Of a DNA stretch of 64,000 bases, positions 32,931 through 39,804 are shown in pieces. The position numbers were made by a program, and so were the translations under genes. The stretch is taken from assembly GCA_035635855.1 (NCBI GenBank), contig DASQAF010000029.1, positions 124,001-188,000 on the forward strand, given 5' to 3'. The stretch comes from UBA11740 sp035635855. Lineage in GTDB: Bacteria; Acidobacteriota; Blastocatellia; Pyrinomonadales; Pyrinomonadaceae. The notes beneath the pieces were generated by a model. The model was not told the DNA's origin and did no database searches. It worked only from the letters and a program-made list of their open reading frames with translations. Numbering within the stretch: the first letter of the stretch is position 1; each line of letters opens with the position of its first letter.

Positions 32931-34354
32931 TGGTGCGCTCGGATCGCGAAATGGTTAGTCAGCCCAAGATGCTCTTTCATTCTCGATTCATCAGGCGGGT
33001 CCTGGCGCTGCTATTTATCTTTGCGCTCGCTTTGTCCGTGCGCGGGTTGACCGCGAATTTTCTGCGCGCTCATCTTACTGATCCGGGTTGGTTTCCTTTC
33101 GGCATTTACTCAGCCTTTGATCGTCAGGCCCAGGATGCACTCGACGGTCGCGCTTCTTTTTTCCGCATCGACGATCCGTCGCGCACGGATAAGGCCGTCT
33201 ATCCGCCGGGCTATCCGCTCTGGCTGGCCTTCATTTATGAATTAAGCGGCCACAGATCTCCGGCTGTTGTTCAGAAAGTTCAGTGGATACTCGATTCTTT
33301 TGCGGTGCTGCTCATCGTCGGCATCGGTGCGACCGCTTTTGGTTGGCGCATTGGACTATGGGCCGGAGGGATTGCCGCGCTCTGGCCTTTGCTTGCGAGT
33401 TATGGGGCGGTGCCCCTGGCCGACGCGCCGACGAGCTGGGTCGTTTTGGGAGCAACCTGGATGTTGCTCTTGGCTGTCAAGCGGCAAAGTTTTCGGTGGG
33501 CCCTGGGCGCGGGGACGCTCGTCGGGGTGTCGTGCTGGCTGCGCGCCAACGCCATGCTATTAGTATTTTTCTGGGCGCTAGCCCTTTTGTTGCTTGTGCG
33601 AGCCAGTTGGCGGCGGCGGGCCCTCCTAAGCGCTGGTGTAGTGCTCGCGGCCATGATTGTGATCGCGCCAGTGTTGGTGCGCAACCTGTTTGCCTTTCGC
33701 GCTTTCGTGCCGACCGGCCTCGGCGCCGGGACCAACCTTTTGGAAGGCATTGGCGAGACGCAGCGCGGAGCCAGCGAGTTCGGCGCCGCGGCGAATGATA
33801 TTGAGCTGATTGAGCAGGAGCGCGCAGAGTTGAAAGTCCCACCCGACGCGCCGTTCGATCTCTATTACCCCGACGGAATTCGGCGTGACCGCGAGCGCAC
33901 GCGCAAAGCCCTGGCAATAATCATTCGGCATCCTTTCTGGTACGCGGGCTCGGTAGCAGGCCGCATGGTGGGAGTCATGAAATACGCAGGCGAGCCTTCT
34001 GGTATTTATGGCAGCGCGGGCGTCAATGTCACCAGCAAGAAAAGTTTGCCGCCGGCGTGGCAAGGAGGGGCATTGGCGCTACACGTCAATGCGCTGGGAA
34101 TGCTCCAGAGCGTTTTGCGTTATGTGCTTTTGCCGCTGATGCTCGTCGGATTAGTCCTGGCGTTTCGTTTGGATTGGCGCGTGAGTGCGCTCATCATGTC
34201 GACTGTATTTTATTATCTGGTGGTGGGCTCAATTATCCACACCCACATCCGCTATGGACTTCCGATGCACGCTCTGCTGACCATCTTTGCGGGCGTCGCG
34301 GTTTGTTGGTTGAGCCGGAAGGTGACGCACTTTCGGCGGGCAAGAAAATCGTGA
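32927..34354 (+). CDS. GT39/ArnT-like polytopic membrane protein, paralogue 1
   Basis: This 475-residue protein has about 11 membrane segments. KAVYPPGYPLWLAFIYELS is in the position of the lipid-sugar-binding loop of GT39/PMT-like enzymes. VGVSCWLRANAMLLVFFWAL and GLGAGTNLLEGIGETQ are shared almost word for word with the protein at 39774-41639. Such proteins transfer a sugar from a polyprenyl carrier, and in glycan loci some take the place of a Wzy polymerase. It starts at GTG 32927, overlapping the methyltransferase by four bases. It ends five bases from the convergent acyl carrier protein gene. Confidence 0.75.
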   Translation: MMVRSDREMVSQPKMLFHSRFIRRVLALLFIFALALSVRGLTANFLRAHLTDPGWFPFGIYSAFDRQAQDALDGRASFFRIDDPSRTDKAVYPPGYPLWLAFIYELSGHRSPAVVQKVQWILDSFAVLLIVGIGATAFGWRIGLWAGGIAALWPLLASYGAVPLADAPTSWVVLGATWMLLLAVKRQSFRWALGAGTLVGVSCWLRANAMLLVFFWALALLLLVRASWRRRALLSAGVVLAAMIVIAPVLVRNLFAFRAFVPTGLGAGTNLLEGIGETQRGASEFGAAANDIELIEQERAELKVPPDAPFDLYYPDGIRRDRERTRKALAIIIRHPFWYAGSVAGRMVGVMKYAGEPSGIYGSAGVNVTSKKSLPPAWQGGALALHVNALGMLQSVLRYVLLPLMLVGLVLAFRLDWRVSALIMSTVFYYLVVGSIIHTHIRYGLPMHALLTIFAGVAVCWLSRKVTHFRRARKS

Positions 34355-34358
34355 ATGG

Positions 34359-34664
34359 CTAGCTCGAACTGCGGTCGTCCTCTTTAAGCAACTCTTCCAG
34401 GTATTCGATCAAACTTCGCAGGCTCGAGAAAGGACTCTTTTGTTTCGACAGGAGATTTTCGTTGGCGATGGTTATGTCCGTGTCAAATTCCGCGTTGATC
34501 TTATCTTCGACTTTCGTGATGAAAGAGACGAAGTCTAGTGATTCCAATTTTCCAGACGCACCATACAAGGGCGCATCAAGAGATTTGTCAACTTCAACGC
34601 CTTCCTCGTTAAGATCGTCGACTGCCGCAAAGACTGCCCTCGTGATTCTCTCGTCGGTCTCCAT
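34359..34664 (-). CDS. acyl carrier protein-like protein 1
   Basis: This 101-residue acidic helical protein has GKLESLDFVSFITKVEDKI, where Ser42 in ESLD aligns with the phosphopantetheine-bearing Ser of acyl carrier proteins. It is longer than housekeeping AcpP (about 78) at both ends. It lies divergently from a KAS III gene (34812), and a closely similar ACP lies at 36843 on the other side of the acyl module. It probably carries a short acyl group for transfer to a sugar or amino sugar. It is not the general fatty acid ACP, because its DxxxDSLD box is modified. Confidence 0.82.
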   Translation of the reverse strand: METDERITRAVFAAVDDLNEEGVEVDKSLDAPLYGASGKLESLDFVSFITKVEDKINAEFDTDITIANENLLSKQKSPFSSLRSLIEYLEELLKEDDRSSS

Positions 34665-34779
34665 GTGCGCCTTTTCAGTGCGCCGACTTTACCATAGCCT
34701 TCGGGAAACCTGTAAAAATTCCAACCATCATTCGTCTCGGTATGCTGTTGACGTGATGAAATGTGGAGAATGATCCGGC

Positions 34780-34785
34780 TATAAT
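34780..34785 (+). promoter_or_regulatory. -10 element for the KAS III operon
   Basis: A perfect TATAAT lies 27 bases before the KAS III ATG in the 147-base divergent gap. No good -35 is found at 16-18 bases; TTGACG is 26 bases upstream, too far. It may need an activator. Confidence 0.4.
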
Positions 34786-34811
34786 GACGACTTCGTAGAT
34801 CAGGTGCCTTT

Positions 34812-35834
34812 ATGAACCAGCGAGCCGCGATCAAGGCCATCAACTCTTTCTTGCCGCACGGAAAACTGACCAACGAACAGTTGGCCGAAGAGTTTGGCGA
34901 CCGACACGCTAGCCACATTTTCTCGAAGACCGGCGTGGCCGTCCGGGGCATCGCGGCTGCGGACGAGTGTGCGTCGGACCTCGGCGTCGCTGCGGCGAAG
35001 CGCCTGTTTGCCAGCGGCGTTTGTGCGCCGGAACAGATCGACTTCCTAATCTTTTGCACTCAAAGCCCGGACTACTTTACGCCGACCACAGCGTGCATGA
35101 TGCAGGATCGACTTGGCCTCCAGACGAGTTGTGGCGCGATCGATCTTAATCAGGGCTGCTCAGGCTATGTTTATGGCCTGGCGCTGGCAAAGAGCTTAGT
35201 CGAAGCGAAAACGGCAAGAAACGTCTTGCTCGTCACGGCTGATACCTATACAAAATTAATTAACCGGAGGGATCGCTCGCTGCGCACGCTGTTTGGTGAT
35301 GGGGCGACGGCCAGCTTGATTGGCGCGGTCGAAGCCCCGTCGGAATTAATTGGACCGTTTGTGTTAGGGACTGACGGGCGCGGGGCACAGCGGATCATAG
35401 TCAAGGCCGGTGGTTTGCGCTGTCCCCCGACACCGGAGACAGCGATCGAGAAAGAGGACGAGAGCGGGAACTGGCGCTCAGACCAGAATCTTTACATGGA
35501 CGGCGCCAGTGTATTCGGCTTTGCCTTGAAGACGGTCCCGCGAGTGATGGACCAATTGTTGGACAAATGCGGACTCACGATGGAAAACATTGATTTTGTC
35601 ATTCCGCATCAAGCGAACAGATTCATGCTCGAACGCTTGCGGGCCAGGATGAAGATACCCGCCGAGAAGTTCTGGATCGACATGGAACAGTCTGGCAACA
35701 CGGTGTCTTCTACCATTCCAATCGCACTCGAGAGTGCTAGGCTGCAAGGTCGCGTCAAGACCGGTGACCGCCTGGCGCTGATTGCTTTTGGAGTGGGTTA
35801 TTCATGGGCGGCGGCAATGGTCGAGATTGTCTAA
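34812..35834 (+). CDS. 3-oxoacyl-ACP synthase III (FabH-like)
   Basis: This 340-residue thiolase-fold enzyme has a complete triad: Cys116 in DLNQGCSGYVYGL, His266 in IPHQANRFML and Asn296 in EQSGNTVSSTIP. It joins an acyl-CoA to malonyl-ACP to give a 3-oxoacyl-ACP. It is somewhat longer than FabH (about 320) and lies in a glycan locus beside two specialised ACPs and an AAC(3)-fold acyltransferase rather than with fab genes. Production of a short or unusual acyl chain for sugar N-acylation is therefore likely, as in some flagellin and O-antigen glycan islands. The AAC(3)-like gene starts six bases after its stop. Confidence 0.85.
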   Translation: MNQRAAIKAINSFLPHGKLTNEQLAEEFGDRHASHIFSKTGVAVRGIAAADECASDLGVAAAKRLFASGVCAPEQIDFLIFCTQSPDYFTPTTACMMQDRLGLQTSCGAIDLNQGCSGYVYGLALAKSLVEAKTARNVLLVTADTYTKLINRRDRSLRTLFGDGATASLIGAVEAPSELIGPFVLGTDGRGAQRIIVKAGGLRCPPTPETAIEKEDESGNWRSDQNLYMDGASVFGFALKTVPRVMDQLLDKCGLTMENIDFVIPHQANRFMLERLRARMKIPAEKFWIDMEQSGNTVSSTIPIALESARLQGRVKTGDRLALIAFGVGYSWAAAMVEIV

Positions 35835-35840
35835 AAAAGA

Positions 35841-36758
35841 ATGGACTTCCAAAAAATTGCCAGAACGATCCTGCCGGAAAGTGTTGTCGCGTTGCTGCAC
35901 CGTGCGAAATGGGAATCAGAGCGGCGCCGGCTTGCTTCTCGACCACCGCTGACAGAGGAGGATTTCACCGGCATTCTTGTCAACGATCTCGGTCTGCGCG
36001 CAGGCGATGTCGTTTACGTGCACAGTGCCACAGATCGACTCAACTTGGCCTTTCCCTTCTATCGAATTCTGTTCTTGATTCAGGAAACGATTGGGCCCTC
36101 AGGCACAGTGTTGTTTCCAACCTATCCCAACCATCGCATCTCTTCCTATGAATATTTACAGCAGGGAAACGTTTTCGACGTGCGGAAGAGTCCGTCATAC
36201 ACCGGAATTCTGACTGAGTTCGCCAGAAGGCAACGAAATGCGGTGCGCAGCCTTCATCCGACCAAATCCGTCTGCGCCATCGGGCAGTTTGCGAAGGAAA
36301 TCACTGCAACCCACCATCTGTCGCCCTATCCCCACGACATGTGCAGTCCTTATTATAAATTGATTGAGTGTGCCGGGAAGATCGTAGGCCTTGGAGCTTC
36401 GACGCACTACCTAACCTTCGGTCATTGCGTGGACGATACGCTCAAGGAAAAGTTTCCCGTGCGCGTCTATCACGAAGAGATTTTTAACGCGCCATGCATC
36501 AACTACGACCGCCAGCGCGTGATCGTCAGCACGTATGCTCACGACATGAGCCGCATCATTCCGGATGACGTGCCTCGTTTCTTGAAGACCCATGTGTCGA
36601 CCGAGGCTTGTCGGGATCTCACTGTTAGAGGAATGAAATTCTTCAGCGCCAGTGCGCCAAAACTTTTCGCAGAGCTAATGCAGCTTGCTAAGCGAGGCAT
36701 TACCGCTTATCCACGTTCGGTCTATCGGACAGACTTCGAACTTAACAGGAAGCAGTGA
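35841..36758 (+). CDS. AAC(3)-fold N-acyltransferase
   Basis: This 305-residue member of the aminoglycoside 3-N-acetyltransferase/YokD family has GDVVYVHSATDRL near the CoA site, AVRSLHPTKSVCAIG and CSPYYKLIECAGKIVGLGA; together these are the family core with its His and Glu residues. It follows the KAS III gene by six bases and is followed by an ACP gene. That suggests it moves an acyl group from ACP or CoA to an amino sugar of the glycan instead of inactivating antibiotics. Resistance cannot be excluded from sequence alone. There is no signal peptide or membrane segment. Confidence 0.8.
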   Translation: MDFQKIARTILPESVVALLHRAKWESERRRLASRPPLTEEDFTGILVNDLGLRAGDVVYVHSATDRLNLAFPFYRILFLIQETIGPSGTVLFPTYPNHRISSYEYLQQGNVFDVRKSPSYTGILTEFARRQRNAVRSLHPTKSVCAIGQFAKEITATHHLSPYPHDMCSPYYKLIECAGKIVGLGASTHYLTFGHCVDDTLKEKFPVRVYHEEIFNAPCINYDRQRVIVSTYAHDMSRIIPDDVPRFLKTHVSTEACRDLTVRGMKFFSASAPKLFAELMQLAKRGITAYPRSVYRTDFELNRKQ

Positions 36759-36842
36759 CTTTGGTTTTCGTCTGCAATGACGCGAAGCGGGATAGAAACC
36801 TGGTTCACCGCTAGACAGAGACGGCGCGAGAAGGAAGGATGT

Positions 36843-37157
36843 ATGACCCATAGTGAGAGAATAGCGCAGGCTGTTTACCAGGCTGTTGACGCGCTTAATG
36901 CGCAACTAAAGGGCAAGCATGTGGATAAATCGCCTGACGAACCCTTGTATGGGAAGAATAGCGACTTAGACTCGCTCGATTTCGCGACCTTCATCATGGA
37001 GGTCGAGGATAAGATCAACAAAGAGTTCGGGACGGACATCACAATCGCCGAGAACGATCTATTTACAGGACAGGACGGCCCCTTCGCTACGATCAACGGC
37101 GTGATTGTTTATCTTGAGCGTGTCCTCGAAGACATAGACAGCGCTCCTCAACCTTAA
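36843..37157 (+). CDS. acyl carrier protein-like protein 2
   Basis: From ATG 36843, with AAGGA just upstream, the protein has 104 residues. The frame extends further upstream, but nothing there looks coding. NSDLDSLDFATFIMEVEDKI carries the predicted phosphopantetheine Ser44. It resembles the ACP at 34359 along its whole length, including HVDKSPDEPLYG versus EVDKSLDAPLYG, so the two arose by duplication. It closes the KAS III / AAC(3)-like / ACP run. Having two ACPs around one KAS III suggests either distinct loading and extension carriers or redundancy. Confidence 0.83.
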   Translation: MTHSERIAQAVYQAVDALNAQLKGKHVDKSPDEPLYGKNSDLDSLDFATFIMEVEDKINKEFGTDITIAENDLFTGQDGPFATINGVIVYLERVLEDIDSAPQP

Positions 37158-37197
37158 TCGATGGTGCAAGCGCGAAGCTAGTAGCGATTAGTTGAGC

Positions 37198-38325
37198 CTA
37201 ATCTGTGGTTCTAACGCGAAATTCACCGGTTTGGAGCTTACTCGCCACCTCAGTCAACGTAATAAACCTTACGTCCTCAGCTTCTGACACTTCACCTACG
37301 AATCGTTCGATAGCTGACAAGTCGCGGATGTCTTTCGGGTGATTCGTCAGCACTACGGGAAGTTTTGACAGCCCGCTGGCTGCCGCCCGCTCCCGAATTG
37401 CCTCGAGCATTTCCTGCAGCAGCGGATAATTCAGGCGGCCGGTATCGGACACGAAGTGCTTGCGTCTTATGGCCGGCAGAATAAGTTTTTCATAAGCTGC
37501 GCCAATTGCAGAACGGGGAGCATCCATTGGCGACTGAATGGGTTTTTTGCTGCCCGATTCGGGCTCTTGTTGTTTCTGGCGCTGGCGCAATCGTTGCCGC
37601 GCCAGCGAGATGTTCTGCCTCATAACTTCCCGCCGCGATCCGTAAAAATGGTTGAGTGGAACGCAGACGATCGGCTCAGGCTGAGTCGAAACTCTGCGTG
37701 CGTCTTTCATCACTGGGTAAAACGGCAGGAACGCTTCTTCGCAGTTGCGGTAGTCAAGTTGCAAGGTTTGATTGTTTACGAACACGCCGCCTCCAATACT
37801 CACATCCAGTTCGATGCCAAGTTCGACGAGTGATTCGAACAGATGGTCGGAAGGCGCGGCGGCCAGCGCCCCTGCGCGAAAGGCCAGACAGCGGTACGTC
37901 GCATCGACGGGTTGCAGTAGATCTTCCAGATATTTCTTTGTGTCGGCGAGCATGGCATAAGCGACTTCGCGATCGTATTTGAGGATTGACCAATCGCCGT
38001 CCATTTGCCAGCGTCCGTTTTCATATCGTGCATTCAACCAATGCGGATGCAGGTGCAATTGGATGTCATGGCCCTGGCGAAAGGCCGTGCGAACGTGCTC
38101 GTCCCATGAATCAGCCAACGCTTTCAGTTCCGGATGCTTATTTTCAAGCTGTCTGAACCTCAATTGCTGCATTACGTCGGGAAGAAAGGTCGTGCGCGCG
38201 CCGAACTTCGCATAGATTTTCAGGAGTTGGCGCAACGGTGCGAATTGAATCTGCGCGATATCGCCGGAGCCGTCGCCACGCAGTTCCCAGTCATGAGTTA
38301 AGGCGAGATGAATAGTCGGTATCAT
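37198..38325 (-). CDS. NodB-like polysaccharide deacetylase-fold protein, paralogue 2
   Basis: This 375-residue protein is homologous along its length to the one at 23657. HDWELRGDGSGD (D12), GHDIQLHLHPHW (H86, H91, H93), AFRAGALAAAPS and LTNHPKDIRD correspond block by block, with the metal-type His and Asp at identical residue numbers. The middle (residues about 235-275) has a variable polar Gln/Lys-rich insert that differs between paralogues. It probably removes or rearranges acyl groups on the same or a related glycan. It is divergent from the GT gene at 38514 and convergent with the ACP gene. ATG 38325 fits the homologue's start. Confidence 0.72.
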   Translation of the reverse strand: MIPTIHLALTHDWELRGDGSGDIAQIQFAPLRQLLKIYAKFGARTTFLPDVMQQLRFRQLENKHPELKALADSWDEHVRTAFRQGHDIQLHLHPHWLNARYENGRWQMDGDWSILKYDREVAYAMLADTKKYLEDLLQPVDATYRCLAFRAGALAAAPSDHLFESLVELGIELDVSIGGGVFVNNQTLQLDYRNCEEAFLPFYPVMKDARRVSTQPEPIVCVPLNHFYGSRREVMRQNISLARQRLRQRQKQQEPESGSKKPIQSPMDAPRSAIGAAYEKLILPAIRRKHFVSDTGRLNYPLLQEMLEAIRERAAASGLSKLPVVLTNHPKDIRDLSAIERFVGEVSEAEDVRFITLTEVASKLQTGEFRVRTTD

Positions 38326-38513
38326 GAAAGTAAGTCAGAGCCATCTGCGGCAGCGGATGGTTGATTTCAACAAACCAAACGCTATCAATGTCAGAGATCA
38401 ACCGCCCGCATCCACCACCCGAAGCGGGCTGCCCGCTTGGGGACCCCGGTCCGCAGGCGGTTCTGACTTCACCGATCGCGTATTGTACTATCACCCAGCG
38501 CCAACCGGCGCAG

Positions 38514-39734
38514 ATGATGCTGCACGATAAATCCATTATTTGTTTTGGCGGCGAGGACTGGTGGTATCACCATCCGCACTCGAAGAACCATCTGATGCGC
38601 CGTTTTGCGCGCGCCGGAAACAAAGTCATCTTCGTCAATTCGATCTCGATGGGCCTGGCTTCAGTGAAGAGCAGGGACCTGGTGCCGCGCATTACGCGCA
38701 AACTAAAAAGCTATGCCAAGCTCGCGCGCACGACTGAAGAGGGCATCACGGTTGTCTCGCCGGCGGTAGTTCCTTTCTTTGGCAGCGCCGCGGCCACGGC
38801 CGCGAATCGACGCTTGCTGACCACGCAAATTGCGGGACTAGCGCGCCGCCGAGGATTATCCAATCCGATTTTGTGGATTGCGATTCCCACCGCGGTTGAA
38901 ATCGTTGGTCGCCTGGACGAATCGCTCGTCGTCTATCACGTTTCGGACAAGTACGACGCGAACACGATGGATCACGCGACTGATCCGTCCGTGATTCGCG
39001 CGCTCCATGAGAGGGCGATCGACGTTGCCGATCTGATTTTCTATTCCAGCCGTAAACTTTTGGCGGAAGCCACGTGTGAATTGGAACGTTCGCACCTGCT
39101 TGAACAGGCGGTTGATTTCGAGCATTGGTCAAAGATCAGCAAAGGAGATGTTCAAGTCGCCGAAGCGATCGAAAGAATTCCTCGCCCGCGAATTGGCTAC
39201 TTCGGAGCGATTGAACCATGGCTGATCGACCAGCATTTGATTGAGCAAGCTGCGCGTGAGCGTCCGGAATGGAACTGGGTGTTTGTCGGTAACAAATCGC
39301 AGGGTCTCGAGATCGAGAGTCTGCCGAACGTGCATTTTCTGCCGCCGGTTTCTTATCAGGATCTACCGAGCTATGCCGCGGGATTCGACGTCTGTGTCTT
39401 GCCCTGGAACATTGAGGTCCCTTTCACCAGTTACGGCTCGGCGATCAAAGTGCGCGAGTATCTTGCGTCCGGCAAACCCGTAGTTATCTCTCCTTTGCCT
39501 GAGTACGAATCGATGAGCAGCGTCTTGCGAATCGGGCGCAGCCGCGAACAATTTCTGCAACTGGTTGACGAAGCTCTGCACGAAGAGGGAACTGAGCGGG
39601 CGCTCGCGCGTCAGAATGCAGTGCGAGACGGAACCTGGGACGCGCGGGCGGAATGGGTCAGTGATTTGATCGAACGGGCGCTGAAGGAAAAGCAACAACG
39701 AGTCGCTGGGAACGCGGACGTCCCGTCCGCATAG
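38514..39734 (+). CDS. glycosyltransferase, GT4-like
   Basis: From ATG 38514 (or the adjacent ATG 38517) the protein has about 406 residues. The frame runs back to 38361, but that part is low-quality intergenic sequence. It begins KSIICFGGEDWWYHHPHS. Later come RIGYFGAIEPWLIDQHLIEQ and FTSYGSAIKVREYLASGKPV, the GT-B donor-binding blocks. It resembles enzymes annotated as UDP-galactopyranose or teichuronic-type transferases. The C-terminus GNADVPSA and the stop at 39732 are translated from the left arm of a palindromic repeat shared with the convergent gene. It probably adds one sugar of the repeat unit. Confidence 0.82.
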   Translation: MMLHDKSIICFGGEDWWYHHPHSKNHLMRRFARAGNKVIFVNSISMGLASVKSRDLVPRITRKLKSYAKLARTTEEGITVVSPAVVPFFGSAAATAANRRLLTTQIAGLARRRGLSNPILWIAIPTAVEIVGRLDESLVVYHVSDKYDANTMDHATDPSVIRALHERAIDVADLIFYSSRKLLAEATCELERSHLLEQAVDFEHWSKISKGDVQVAEAIERIPRPRIGYFGAIEPWLIDQHLIEQAARERPEWNWVFVGNKSQGLEIESLPNVHFLPPVSYQDLPSYAAGFDVCVLPWNIEVPFTSYGSAIKVREYLASGKPVVISPLPEYESMSSVLRIGRSREQFLQLVDEALHEEGTERALARQNAVRDGTWDARAEWVSDLIERALKEKQQRVAGNADVPSA

Positions 39735-39804
39735 CTTGCGTGGCAAGCTAACGCTTTTATTCGAGCTTCCCGCTCAATGCGGACGAGACGTCCGCGCTCC
39801 CGGC
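39705..39804. repeat. inverted repeat, GGGAGCGCGGACGTC family, copy 2
   Basis: Left arm 39705-39731 and right arm 39778-39804 are near-perfect inverted copies and match the element at 3948-4061. The stop codon of the plus-strand GT gene (TAG 39732-39734) and that of the minus-strand membrane GT gene (complement of 39774-39776) both lie just inside the loop. The last codons of both proteins are therefore repeat-derived. It is the only sequence between the two convergent genes, so it is the best candidate for their shared terminator. Confidence 0.85.

Noticed and set aside
36777..36842. Upstream extension of ACP 2
   Set aside because: The extra 22 residues (RSGIETWFTARQRRREKEG) do not align with ACP 1, and ATG 36843 has its own ribosome site.
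38361..38513. Fifty-one-residue N-terminal extension of the GT4-like protein at 38514
   Set aside because: The extension is rich in Pro and low-complexity and matches no glycosyltransferase. The family start KSIICFGGED follows ATG 38514.
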